47,225 nucleotides of DNA, from the NCBI GenBank assembly GCA_913063405.1, contig CAJXZB010000025.1, positions 1 through 47,225 of the forward strand. The letters are read 5' to 3'. Every line of letters begins with the position of its first letter. Within the stretch, counting starts at the first letter, position 1. A program made the translations under genes and the position numbers. Positions 10,755-18,938 of the stretch are shown in pieces. Source of the DNA: an uncultured Ulvibacter sp. GTDB lineage: Bacteria > Bacteroidota > Bacteroidia > Flavobacteriales > Flavobacteriaceae. The notes under the pieces were generated by a model. The model did no database searches, was not told where the DNA came from, and saw only the letters and a program-made list of their open reading frames with translations.

Positions 10755-11249
10755 CTATAGGAATTCTCTTTTTAATTGGCACCGTTCTATAGATTCCTTT
10801 GCTCTATTTAGAACATTTTTGTCTAAAGTATTCATTGCGCATTTTTTATAATGAGCAATAGCTTCATCCAGATTGCCTTGTTGCTCATACATAATCGCGT
10901 ACTCATTATACATCGTGGCTAATGTTATTCCTGGTATTGTAATCGCTTTGTCCAAAAGTTCTTTTAATTCGTCATATTTTCCAAGGGTAGAAAGCAAAAC
11001 CGCATAATTATAATATACCGCAGGATACGTTGGACTTTTCTCTAAGCACAATTTATAGAGTGTTTCACCTTTTTCGTACTCTTTGAACTTTACCTCGTAT
11101 AAATACGCCAAGTGATTGTAGGCCTTACCAAAATTTGGGTCTATACCAATTATTTTTTCCAAAATATCTGAAGCAACTTCATACTTTCCGTTTTTTATTT
11201 CGAGGTTGGCTTGATCCAACATTTCCTCAAGTTTGGTGAGATGATCCAT
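10755..11249 (-). CDS. Tetratricopeptide-repeat protein
   Basis: A 164-residue soluble protein without a signal peptide, made of about four TPR helical hairpins; examples are YEVASDILEKIIGIDPNFGKA, AYNHLAYLYEVKFKEYEKGE and YNEYAIMYEQQGNLDEAIAHY. TPRs mediate protein-protein contacts. It is the first gene of the trmD-rplS operon, which suggests but does not show a link to translation. No partner can be named from the sequence. Confidence 0.85.
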   Translation of the reverse strand: MDHLTKLEEMLDQANLEIKNGKYEVASDILEKIIGIDPNFGKAYNHLAYLYEVKFKEYEKGETLYKLCLEKSPTYPAVYYNYAVLLSTLGKYDELKELLDKAITIPGITLATMYNEYAIMYEQQGNLDEAIAHYKKCAMNTLDKNVLNRAKESIERCQLKREFL

Positions 11250-11267
11250 AACAAACGATTTAGATCA

Positions 11268-11275
11268 CAAAAATA
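11268..11275 (-). promoter_or_regulatory. -7 box for the TPR-trmD-rplS operon
   Basis: TATTTTTG on the minus strand fits TAnnTTTG and lies 18 bases before the ATG of the TPR gene, giving a very short leader. Confidence 0.5.
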
Positions 11276-11291
11276 ACGTAAATATGGTAAA

Positions 11292-11732
11292 CTATACCGT
11301 CCAGGTATAATGATTCACTTTTATGTCTTTTTTCCAACCTAGCTTCTTATATAGTTTTTGAGCGGGATTGTTGATAGCGGTTTCCAAGGTAAGGCTTTTA
11401 CTTCCTGAAGCTTTGGCAAACTGTTTCGCAGCTTCCATAAGTGCTTCGCCAACTCCCTTTTTTCTTACTTCGGAAGAAGTAAAAATATCATTTAATATGT
11501 AGGTGCGTTGCATAGATACTGAAGAAAAACTAGGGTAGAGCTGCGTAAAACCAAGACCTACCTCATGAGTATTTATGGCTAAGAATATCACCGAGTCATT
11601 TTTCTGAAAGCGTTCGCTTAAGAATGCACGAGCTTCTTTAGGATTAGAGTCTTGCTTATAGAACACTCTGTAGCCATCAAAAAGAGGGATGAGTTGTTCT
11701 AAATTGGCTAGAGAGGCTTGTATGATTTTCAT
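11292..11732 (-). CDS. GNAT-family N-acetyltransferase
   Basis: A 146-residue single-domain GNAT protein. The acetyl-CoA pyrophosphate-binding motif A is visible as RKKGVGEALMEAAKQFA (R/Q-x-x-G-x-G/A), followed by the motif B segment AINNPAQKLYKKLGWKKD. The conserved N-terminal start is MKIIQASLANLEQLIPLFD. The acceptor substrate is unknown. It lies between the gap terminator and the TPR promoter with no clear operon partner. Confidence 0.88.
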   Translation of the reverse strand: MKIIQASLANLEQLIPLFDGYRVFYKQDSNPKEARAFLSERFQKNDSVIFLAINTHEVGLGFTQLYPSFSSVSMQRTYILNDIFTSSEVRKKGVGEALMEAAKQFAKASGSKSLTLETAINNPAQKLYKKLGWKKDIKVNHYTWTV

Positions 11733-11767
11733 TCATTAAAAATACAATTTCAGAAAATACATTCCAA

Positions 11768-11800
11768 TAAAAAAAGCCCGTCGATATCTCAACGGGCTTT
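11768..11800 (-). terminator. gap terminator
   Basis: A 9-bp perfect stem (aaagcccgt / acgggcttt) closes 20 bases after the GAPDH stop and is followed on the minus strand by a run of Ts. Confidence 0.85.
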
Positions 11801-11820
11801 CAGAATATCATTGCCTACTA

Positions 11821-13269
11821 TTAATAGTACGTAAAGCGTCTTACTTTGGCAATATACTTCGCCAAACGAATGACTTGATGGCTATAACCATATTCGTTAT
11901 CATACCAAATGTATAATACTACATCTTTACCATCTTCGGTAACAATTGTTGCCTTGCTATCGTAAATAGATGGGGCAGAAGAACCAACAATATCGCTAGA
12001 CACTAACTCATTGTTTAATGAGTATTTGATCTGCTCTACCAAATCACCTTCTAATGCATATTTCTTCATAATAGCGTTGATGCCATCTTTTGAAGTTTTG
12101 TTTTCCAACTCTAATTTCAGAATAGCCAATGAACCGTTTGGTACAGGAACACGAATTGCATTCGATGTCAGCTTTCCAGCAAATGAAGGAAGCGCTTTTG
12201 TAACCGCACTACCAGCACCCGTTTCTGTAATTACCATATTTAAGGCTGCAGCACGACCACGACGGTATTTCTTGTGCATATTGTCCACTAAATTCTGGTC
12301 ATTAGTATACGCGTGAATTGTTTCTAGGTGTCCGTGAACAACGCCCAATGAATCCTCTATTGCTTTTAAAATAGGCGTAATTGCATTAGTTGTACAAGAC
12401 GCTGCAGAGAAAATATCAACCTCATTTGGATCATACTCTGCGTGGTTTACACCGTGTACAATATTTGGCACTCCTTTTCCAGGAGCGGTAAGCAATACCT
12501 TTGAAGCTCCTTTAGCCGTTAAGTGACGACTCAACGCCTCTTCATCTCTAAAAGCACCAGTATTATCAATAACTAAAGCGTCTTCTATACCATAAGAAGT
12601 GTAATCAATTTCTTCTGGACCATTTGCCGAAATCATGTGTACAGTTGTACCATTGATAACCAATGCACTGTTTTCAACATCTATACGTACTGTTCCTGGG
12701 AAATCTCCGTGAACAGAATCATACTGAAGTAAAGAAGCTCTTTTTTCTAGAACAGTTTCGTCAATTGCTCCGCGCGTTACAATAGCACGTAAACGCATCT
12801 GATTTCCTTTTCCAGTTCTTGTCATTAGCTCTCTGGCTAACAAACGACCAATTCTTCCGAAACCATATAAAACAACATCTTTAGGATTGATACTTGCGGT
12901 TTCTTTAGCTTCCTTTAGTTTTTCTGAAACAAACGCCAAGGCGTCTGCGAACTTGTTATCCTCTAAATGATACTCATAGGTAAGTTTCCCAATATCTAAT
13001 TTTGCTGGTGGAAGATCTAGGGTTTTAATTGCTTGAGCAATCTCTACCGAATCAAAAATAGAAATAGGTTTTTGTACAAATTCGCCTGCATATTCATGAA
13101 GATTTAAAATCTCACTCACATTGCGATCAATTAGCTGGTTACGAAAAAGAACCAACTCAATAGATTTGTCGTACCAAAGATCACTAATAATATTAATGAA
13201 CTCTACAGTAGCCTTACGGCGATCGGTTTGAAAAGACAGCTCTTTTTCATAAACGTCATCAAAACTCAT
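11821..13269 (-). CDS. gap: Glyceraldehyde-3-phosphate dehydrogenase, long form
   Basis: A 482-residue protein. The usual GAPDH is ~335 residues; here the NAD-binding motif YGFGRIGRLL only begins near residue 133, after a helical N-terminal extension. The catalytic site SAASCTTNAITP (Cys near residue 292), HAYTNDQNLVDN and the C-terminal WYDNEYGYSHQV are intact, so it should be active in glycolysis or gluconeogenesis. This long form is known in Bacteroidota and some gammaproteobacteria alongside a normal-length enzyme elsewhere. The role of the extension is unknown to me. It is a single-gene unit with a good promoter and terminator. Confidence 0.95.
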   Translation of the reverse strand: MSFDDVYEKELSFQTDRRKATVEFINIISDLWYDKSIELVLFRNQLIDRNVSEILNLHEYAGEFVQKPISIFDSVEIAQAIKTLDLPPAKLDIGKLTYEYHLEDNKFADALAFVSEKLKEAKETASINPKDVVLYGFGRIGRLLARELMTRTGKGNQMRLRAIVTRGAIDETVLEKRASLLQYDSVHGDFPGTVRIDVENSALVINGTTVHMISANGPEEIDYTSYGIEDALVIDNTGAFRDEEALSRHLTAKGASKVLLTAPGKGVPNIVHGVNHAEYDPNEVDIFSAASCTTNAITPILKAIEDSLGVVHGHLETIHAYTNDQNLVDNMHKKYRRGRAAALNMVITETGAGSAVTKALPSFAGKLTSNAIRVPVPNGSLAILKLELENKTSKDGINAIMKKYALEGDLVEQIKYSLNNELVSSDIVGSSAPSIYDSKATIVTEDGKDVVLYIWYDNEYGYSHQVIRLAKYIAKVRRFTYY

Positions 13270-13324
13270 AGGTATGTTGTTTTTAGGTCCCGATTTCCAT
13301 CAGGATATGGGTTTAAAATTTTTG

Positions 13325-13332
13325 CAAAAGTA
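13325..13332 (-). promoter_or_regulatory. -7 box for gap
   Basis: TACTTTTG followed by C on the minus strand is the most common flavobacterial promoter form (TAnnTTTG) and recurs at other genes in this window. It lies about 55 bases before the gap ATG. Confidence 0.6.
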
Positions 13333-13521
13333 AGTATTTCAATTGTTTTCGTAAAGGGAATTAATAAAAGAACTTTTTTAATTGGCTAAAAAATGGGTGT
13401 GCAAGGACATTTTTGTCTTTTTTCCTTTTGTAGCGTTGCTATGCAATTCAAAAGATACCTTTAACAGTACACAAGATTGCTAATTTTTGCTACAATCCAA
13501 AAAGTTTAAGCGAGTTAAAAT

Positions 13522-13554
13522 AAAAAAGGCTCTCTTTTGCTAAAAGAGAGCCTT
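13522..13554 (-). terminator. Terminator of the broken lipoprotein gene
   Basis: A 13-bp perfect stem (aaggctctctttt / aaaagagagcctt) with a 3-base loop, followed on the minus strand by Ts. Its preservation suggests that the pseudogene decay is recent. Confidence 0.85.
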
Positions 13555-13597
13555 CATAGAAAGTATGCTATTTTTATTGATGGTGGGGTTTTATGTT

Positions 13598-14489
13598 TTA
13601 GTCCAAAGTAAACGTTCCGATTTTTCCATCGTCACGAGACCAAGTACCACCTGTGGTATTTGCCGAACAATCATTTTCTCGATAGGTTCCGTTATAATTT
13701 ACATTCCAAATAACATTTTTACCAGCGAATGTTGAAGTTTGATTAACGCCTATAAGAAAAGTTGCATCCATGGCCGCTTGAACCGATGTGGCACCAGAAA
13801 CACAGGAGCTAAAATCGAAAGTTTCAAAAACACTATTCGTGTCATTGGCTGGAAAACCGCTTGGATTTGAAGGGGTTACATCGTTAATTCTAGGAGTCAT
13901 TGTGCCTCCATAGTCCACCATTTCTGGGTCTGCTATTATATCCCAGTTACCTGTATAAGCAGGATCTAAATCATCTACATAAGTGTCCAATACCGCTTTG
14001 ATTCTTCCAAAATTTTTTTCTTTATGTGCTTTGATGTAGGCATCCTTACCACTAATAGTAACATTTGTTGCTATTAGGTTTTCTTGATCTGTTGCATCTA
14101 TTGTAAAGCTTATATTTGTTGCAGCTGTGTCATTATTAGAAATAAGTTCAAGATTGCTCAGGTCGATTGTTTTTTGATCTACTAGAGTGAAGATAATTTT
14201 CTTACCATTTAATAAGGTAAGACTTGCATTATAGTTTGCATCATTGGCTACATTGATATAAATTTTCCCTCTATAGGTAAACGACTAGAAAATATGCCGT
14301 GGTATAAACCTTTACTATCATTGTCTAAGCTTGCTTTTGGTATAAATTCTGGACTATCTATAACCAGTGCAGTTCTGTTAATTGAGTTGTTCTCGAAGAA
14401 ATTAGATTCTTCGGTAATCGTTGCTTCTTTGCTACAGCTTGCGAAAATAAGTGAAAATGCAGCAAAATAGAGTAGGTTAAGTTTTTCAT
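13598..14489 (-). pseudogene. Frameshifted lipoprotein of unknown function
   Basis: The ATG opens MKNLTYSILL and runs into the wrong frame. Restoring one A in the A5 run beside the start (14482-14486) gives MKKLNLLYFAAFSLIFAS and then Cys-SKEATITEES, a clear lipoprotein signal. A second missing A at 14263-14266 breaks the frame again; restored, it reads EGKIYINVANDANYNASLTL and then continues to LDTYVDDLDPAYTGNW and the end GKIGTFTLD. The repaired protein would be about 297 residues, lipid-anchored and beta-rich, with a Cys pair near the C-terminal end. I do not recognise the family. Both lesions are single-base losses in A runs, so sequencing error is possible, but neighbouring genes with similar runs read cleanly. 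Confidence 0.75.
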
Positions 14490-14589
14490 GAGCCTGAGGT
14501 TTAATCCGTTAAAACGTATTAGATATTCGATGAAATACAATTTTTTTCATAGTTTTGAGCAACTAGATCATAAAATTTTATTTTTTTAT

Positions 14590-14631
14590 GAAAATAAAAT
14601 ACCCCTCTAAATCCGTCAAGACTAGAGGGGC
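14590..14631 (-). terminator. htrA terminator
   Basis: An 8-bp perfect stem (cccctcta / tagagggg) lies about 25 bases after the protease stop, with a T-rich tail on the minus strand. Confidence 0.7.
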
Positions 14632-14655
14632 ATTCTCTTCAGCAAGAAACCAAAC

Positions 14656-16047
14656 TTATCTGAAGATAAATTTATTTAGTTCACCTTGTTGATCCACAAA
14701 TGTCATTTTAATAGGAGCCTTGAAATCTCGTTGCGACATAATGCGCTTTACATCTTCTATATTTGAAACTTTCGAGTCATTGATATGTGTGACTAAAACT
14801 CCGGCCAAATTATATTGTGCGATATCTCTAGTTAAAGGTTTGGTTACGATTACACCGTGTGAGCTTCCTCTATCTTTTAAATCTGTTTTACTCGCGTTTT
14901 TAACTTCTAATCCTAGATAATCTATTTCGTAGGTTTCCAATTTTATAAGCGTAACAGGAATTACTTTTTCCTTACCGTTCCTAACAACCGTTACGTCTAC
15001 CACATCATCTGGACGCTTAGAACCTAGATAACCCGTAAGGTCAGAGAACTTACCAACGTGATAACCATCTATTTGATTGATAATATCTCCTTCTTTAATA
15101 CCTCCTTTGTCTGCTCCACTACCTCTTTCAATTCCTGCCACATATACACCTTGAGTTTCGGAAACCCCATATTGCTCAGCCGATTTCGAATTTAGATTGC
15201 TTCCTCGAATTCCCAAAATTCCTTGCTGTACATTTCCAAACTCCATAATGTCTTCAATAACTTTTCGAGCATTGTTAGCTGGTACTGCAAATGAATAACC
15301 AACATAAGAACCTGTTTCACTTGTAATAGCAGTATTAATACCCACAAGTTCTCCACGAGTATTTACCAAAGCGCCGCCACTGTTTCCTCGATTTACCGCT
15401 GCATCTGTTTGAATAAACGACTGCGGTTTTCCATCAAATTCATTTAAATCACGCGCTTTTGCACTTACAATTCCCGCTGTTACAGTTGATGTTAAGTTAA
15501 ATGGGTTTCCAACTGCTAGCACCCATTCTCCAATTTTCAAATCGTTAGAATCCCCAAAGGGAACATAGGGGAATTCTTCTTCACTATTGATCTTAATTAA
15601 AGCAATATCCGTTTTAGGGTCTGTTCCAATCAACTCTGCAGGATAGGTTCTATTGTTATTTAAGGTAACCTCCAGTTGAGACGCATTGGCGATGACGTGA
15701 TTGTTTGTGATTATATACCCATCTGCTGTGATGATTACACCACTACCAGAGCCAATTGAGACGCGAGGTTTTCCACCGCCGCTAAAATATTCTGTTACAT
15801 TGGTAGGACGCTTTGTAAGGGTTGTGTTTTTTACGTGGACCACCGCGTGCACCGTTTTATTAGCTGCTTCGGTAAAATCGATATTTGTTATGGTTGTCTC
15901 CGAAGAAAAGTTGGTTGGAATAAAAGAAGTTGTTTCTTCTTGTGAGATTACAGTGATCGTTTCACTTTCTACAAAATATTTGTACCCACCTAAGGTAATT
16001 ACGCCAGCAGCGAGGGCTACGGCAAATAAACGAAATGTCTGTTTCAT
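14656..16047 (-). CDS. htrA: HtrA/DegP-family periplasmic serine protease
   Basis: A 463-residue protease/chaperone that degrades misfolded envelope proteins. It has an N-terminal membrane-anchor or signal segment (FRLFAVALAAGVITLGGY), then the trypsin-like domain with all three catalytic residues visible: His in GYIITNNHVI, Asp in KTDIALIKI and Ser in RGNSGGALVN. A clear PDZ domain follows (GVYVAGIERGSGADKGGIKEGD), with a weaker second one at the C-terminus. The start is placed at MKQTFRLF; an upstream in-frame ATG would add 22 residues that do not look like a signal. A promoter resembling an ECF sigma site lies upstream, fitting an envelope-stress gene. Confidence 0.95.
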   Translation of the reverse strand: MKQTFRLFAVALAAGVITLGGYKYFVESETITVISQEETTSFIPTNFSSETTITNIDFTEAANKTVHAVVHVKNTTLTKRPTNVTEYFSGGGKPRVSIGSGSGVIITADGYIITNNHVIANASQLEVTLNNNRTYPAELIGTDPKTDIALIKINSEEEFPYVPFGDSNDLKIGEWVLAVGNPFNLTSTVTAGIVSAKARDLNEFDGKPQSFIQTDAAVNRGNSGGALVNTRGELVGINTAITSETGSYVGYSFAVPANNARKVIEDIMEFGNVQQGILGIRGSNLNSKSAEQYGVSETQGVYVAGIERGSGADKGGIKEGDIINQIDGYHVGKFSDLTGYLGSKRPDDVVDVTVVRNGKEKVIPVTLIKLETYEIDYLGLEVKNASKTDLKDRGSSHGVIVTKPLTRDIAQYNLAGVLVTHINDSKVSNIEDVKRIMSQRDFKAPIKMTFVDQQGELNKFIFR

Positions 16048-16086
16048 ATAAATTGCATTTAGATTCATTAATAGTAACAAGTATAA

Positions 16087-16112
16087 GACGAAAATATTTC
16101 CGCAAAGTTTCA
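16087..16112 (-). promoter_or_regulatory. ECF-sigma-like promoter of htrA
   Basis: On the minus strand TGAAAC, a 16-base spacer and CGTC match the general ECF sigma-factor pattern (GAAC-type -35, CGTC/CGTA-type -10), ending about 40 bases before the htrA ATG. The match is seen in the sequence; recognition by an ECF factor is inferred. Confidence 0.45.
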
Positions 16113-16200
16113 CATTTAACGACTATTTAACAGTCGGAACATTGCCAATGCTGTGAGTTAGCTTGATAAAAAAAACGTTTTAACTCGTAATGGCTTTTCA

Positions 16201-16208
16201 TACCTTTG
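16201..16208 (+). promoter_or_regulatory. -7 box of dapF
   Basis: TACCTTTG fits TAnnTTTG exactly. It ends two bases before the first of the tandem ATG codons, predicting a leaderless dapF message. No convincing -33 TTG is seen at the usual distance. Confidence 0.55.
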
Positions 16209-16213
16209 CGATG

Positions 16214-16993
16214 ATGAATATTCCATTTTTTAAATATCAAGGAACCGGAAACGACTTTGTGATGATTGACAATCGTCAACTTAAATTCCACAAAAATGAT
16301 ACCGAATTGGTCGCGAAACTTTGCGACAGGAGATTCGGAATTGGAGCCGATGGATTAATACTATTGGAAGAACATGGACGTTCCACAGTTGATTTTAAAA
16401 TGGTATACTATAATGCAGATGGAAACCTTAGTTCGATGTGCGGAAACGGAGGGAGATGCATCACCCAGTTTGCTAAGCAACTTGGAATTATAGACACAAA
16501 GGCTGTGTTTGAGGCAATAGATGGAATACACGAGGCAAACATTGATGATACCATGATTTCCTTGAAGATGAATGATGTTACTGAAATAAAAGTTACGGAT
16601 GATTATACATTTTTAGATACTGGTTCACCGCACCATGTGGAGATGGTCAATAATTTACAAGAATTTGACGTTAGAATAAAGGGTGCTTATATTCGCTATA
16701 ACGTCTATGGAAAAGAGGGTGCGAATGTCAACTTTGTAGAGGAAATAGAAGTTAATGTTTTTTCCGTTCGAACCTATGAAAGAGGAGTGGAGGATGAAAC
16801 ACTGTCTTGTGGAACCGGAGTTACGGCAGTTGCCATAGCACTATTTGAAACAGGGAAAACAAAATCGAATAAAGTGATCTTGAAAACGCCAGGCGGACAG
16901 TTAACCGTTCGATTTATAAAAACCAATACAGGTTACAAAGAGGTGTTTTTGGAAGGTTCAGCTACATTTGTTTTTAAAGGAGATTGGAAATGA
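16214..16993 (+). CDS. dapF: Diaminopimelate epimerase
   Basis: DapF interconverts LL- and meso-diaminopimelate, the last step before the lysine and peptidoglycan branch. About 259 residues starting MNIPFFKYQGTGNDFVMIDN. The first catalytic Cys is in MCGNGGRCI, the second in LSCGTGVTAVAIA. The start could be either of two adjacent ATGs; an earlier ATG (16190) overlaps the promoter box and is rejected. It overlaps the following acetyltransferase by four bases (ATGA), indicating translational coupling. dapA lies in another part of the window. Confidence 0.97.
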   Translation: MNIPFFKYQGTGNDFVMIDNRQLKFHKNDTELVAKLCDRRFGIGADGLILLEEHGRSTVDFKMVYYNADGNLSSMCGNGGRCITQFAKQLGIIDTKAVFEAIDGIHEANIDDTMISLKMNDVTEIKVTDDYTFLDTGSPHHVEMVNNLQEFDVRIKGAYIRYNVYGKEGANVNFVEEIEVNVFSVRTYERGVEDETLSCGTGVTAVAIALFETGKTKSNKVILKTPGGQLTVRFIKTNTGYKEVFLEGSATFVFKGDWK

Positions 16994-17514
16994 TGACACT
17001 AAAAGGAAAAGATATTGAGCTTCGTGCATTAGAACCATCAGATTTGGATTTTCTCTATTTGTTGGAGAATGATGAATCTGTTTGGGAGATTAGTAATACG
17101 AGTACTCCGTATTCAAAATTTATTCTGAAGCAGTATTTAGAGAATTCGCATCGTGATATTTTTGATGTGAAGCAATTACGTTTGGTGATTATTCACGCTT
17201 CGGAAAATCGGCCGTTAGGTTTTATTGATCTTTTCGATTTTGATCCAAAACATCGAAGAGTGGGACTGGGGGTTGTTATTTTTTCAGAAGAAGATAGAGA
17301 GAAAGGTTATGCGTTTCAGGCTTTAGAGCTTGTTTGCAAATATGCTTTTTCACATTTAAATGTACATCAAGTATACGCTAATATTACCGATGATAATATT
17401 AAAAGTATTGGGTTGTTTAAGAAAATTGGTTTTCTAGAGACTGGTAGTAAGAAAGATTGGGTTTTTTCAGAAGGGAAGTATAAGAATGAAATGATTTTTC
17501 AGTTAATCAATTAG
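16990..17514 (+). CDS. GNAT-family N-acetyltransferase (RimJ/RimL-like)
   Basis: A 174-residue protein with the RimJ/RimL-type opening LKGKDIELRALEPSDLDFLY, motif A EEDREKGYAFQALELVCKYAF, and the motif B-like region TDDNIKSIGLFKKIGFLETG. It probably acetylates a protein N-terminus or a small amine; the substrate is unknown. It overlaps dapF and is followed after 31 bases by mltG, forming a dapF-acetyltransferase-mltG operon, an order that recurs in Flavobacteriaceae as I recall it. Confidence 0.88.
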   Translation: MMTLKGKDIELRALEPSDLDFLYLLENDESVWEISNTSTPYSKFILKQYLENSHRDIFDVKQLRLVIIHASENRPLGFIDLFDFDPKHRRVGLGVVIFSEEDREKGYAFQALELVCKYAFSHLNVHQVYANITDDNIKSIGLFKKIGFLETGSKKDWVFSEGKYKNEMIFQLIN

Positions 17515-17545
17515 AATATTGAAAATCTAAAACTAAGAATTGGGC

Positions 17546-18589
17546 ATGTATATTAAAAAAATTTTATGGATAGTTTCACTTGTAGGATTAGTTGTTATGG
17601 GCGGCTTTTCCTATTACGTTTACAGCAATGTTTTCTATTCCAACACGTCATTCAATAATGAAGAGGCTCATATTTATATTCCAACTGGATCTCGATTTAG
17701 CGATGTCTTGGAAGAAATGAGACCATTACTAGACAATGCAATTTCCTTTGAAGCTGTCGCCAATAGAAAGGGATACCCCAGTAATGTAAAGCCCGGACAT
17801 TATATGATAAAGAAGGGGATGAACAATAATGATATTGTTAATACCATAAGAACTAAAAATATTCCTGTTTTTGTAAAGTTTAATAATCAAGAGCGCTTGG
17901 AGAATCTAGCTGGACATATTTCTAGGCAGATTGAGGCGGATAGCCTAATTTTATTAAATGCAATGACTAATCCTCAATTTTTGAAGGATGCTGGACTAAA
18001 TAGATCCACGGCCATGTCTATTTATATTCCGAACACCTATGAATTATATTGGAATACAACGGCTGAAGCTTTTAGAGATCGTATGTTAAAGGAGTATACT
18101 ACCTTTTGGACCACTGCTCGAAGAGAAAAAGCCAAAAACCTTAGGTTGTCAAAAGAACAGGTAATTTCTTTGGCAGCCGTGGTCCAAAAAGAAACTGCCA
18201 AACCAGATGAGCGCTCTCGTGTTGCCGGGGTTTATGTAAATAGAATTAAAAAGGGGATGCGGTTACAGGCTGATCCAACCGTAATCTATGCGAAAAAATT
18301 AAAGGATAAAGACTTTGATCAAGTAATTAAGCGCGTCCTTTATAAGGATTTGGAAATAGACTCTCCTTACAATACCTATATACATACAGGAGTTCCACCA
18401 GGACCAATAGCTATGCCAGATATCTCATCTATAGACGGAGTGCTTAATTACGAAGAACACAATTATATCTACTTTGTAGCCAATGTAACAAATTTCGGAT
18501 ACCACAAATTTGCCAAAACCTTGTCACAGCACAATCGAAACAAGCAAGAATATGTTCGATGGGTGAATGCAAACGGCATGAGAAGATAA
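17546..18589 (+). CDS. mltG: Endolytic peptidoglycan transglycosylase
   Basis: MltG cuts nascent glycan strands and sets their length. The 347-residue protein has one N-terminal transmembrane helix (ILWIVSLVGLVVMGGFSYYVY), a LysM-like subdomain (VLEEMRPLLDNAI) and the YceG catalytic domain. The catalytic Glu is in SLAAVVQKETAKPDERSRVA, followed by RLQADPTVIYA, YNTYIHTGVPPGPI and YIYFVAN. The start is the ATG giving MYIKKI; a TTG two codons earlier is less likely. It sits after dapF, so wall precursor synthesis and strand processing are co-expressed. Confidence 0.96.
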   Translation: MYIKKILWIVSLVGLVVMGGFSYYVYSNVFYSNTSFNNEEAHIYIPTGSRFSDVLEEMRPLLDNAISFEAVANRKGYPSNVKPGHYMIKKGMNNNDIVNTIRTKNIPVFVKFNNQERLENLAGHISRQIEADSLILLNAMTNPQFLKDAGLNRSTAMSIYIPNTYELYWNTTAEAFRDRMLKEYTTFWTTARREKAKNLRLSKEQVISLAAVVQKETAKPDERSRVAGVYVNRIKKGMRLQADPTVIYAKKLKDKDFDQVIKRVLYKDLEIDSPYNTYIHTGVPPGPIAMPDISSIDGVLNYEEHNYIYFVANVTNFGYHKFAKTLSQHNRNKQEYVRWVNANGMRR

Positions 18590-18938
18590 TCGTCTGTAAA
18601 ACAACAACTAATGGAGGTGATAGCCCTCTTGTGGTTAAATAGCAGTTGTTATTAAAATTACCAATTTTTAAATCATTAGAGTTAACTATATGGCAAACAG
18701 AATATTACGACTGTTAAAGTGTTCATAACTCTGTGGTTAAAAATTGTTAATCTTCGGCTCAAAAGAGCTACTAGTCATTAATTTAGTGGTAATAAAAGTA
18801 TAAGAAAATTACGTCATAATGTGCATTTCTGCACGCTTTAACAATTTTTAACAGTCTATGTGTCAAGTTTATAAAATAAGTTGTACTTTTGCACGCTGAA
18901 AATGAAGTGTGAAATTTCTCACTTAAATTTTTAAATAA
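18590..18938. other. Intergenic region mltG to lysozyme-like gene
   Basis: No gene is seen. It contains a possible stem (aacaact / agttgtt, 18603-18650) enclosing a smaller gagg / cctc stem after mltG, two copies of TGTGGTTAA (18630-18638 and 18732-18740; one mismatch to a DnaA box), a short gtgca / tgcac hairpin and a strong -7 box. The leader of the next gene has a 20-base near-palindrome (18905-18924). Confidence 0.5.
18884..18891 (+). promoter_or_regulatory. -7 box of the lysozyme-like gene
   Basis: TACTTTTG followed by cacg, identical over this stretch to the bamD promoter, fits TAnnTTTG. The leader is about 45 bases and contains the near-palindrome aagtgtgaaatttctcactt. Confidence 0.6.

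Larger units (their letters stand above)
13270..13597. other. Intergenic region upstream of gap
   Basis: Nothing resembling a gene was found. Near the gap start it carries the gap -7 box, then about 190 bases of unremarkable AT-rich sequence, then the terminator of the broken lipoprotein gene. Confidence 0.6.

Noticed and set aside
14358..14540. 60-residue minus-strand frame as a separate small gene
   Set aside because: It is the out-of-frame reading of the frameshifted lipoprotein signal region; the restored frame gives a typical lipobox.
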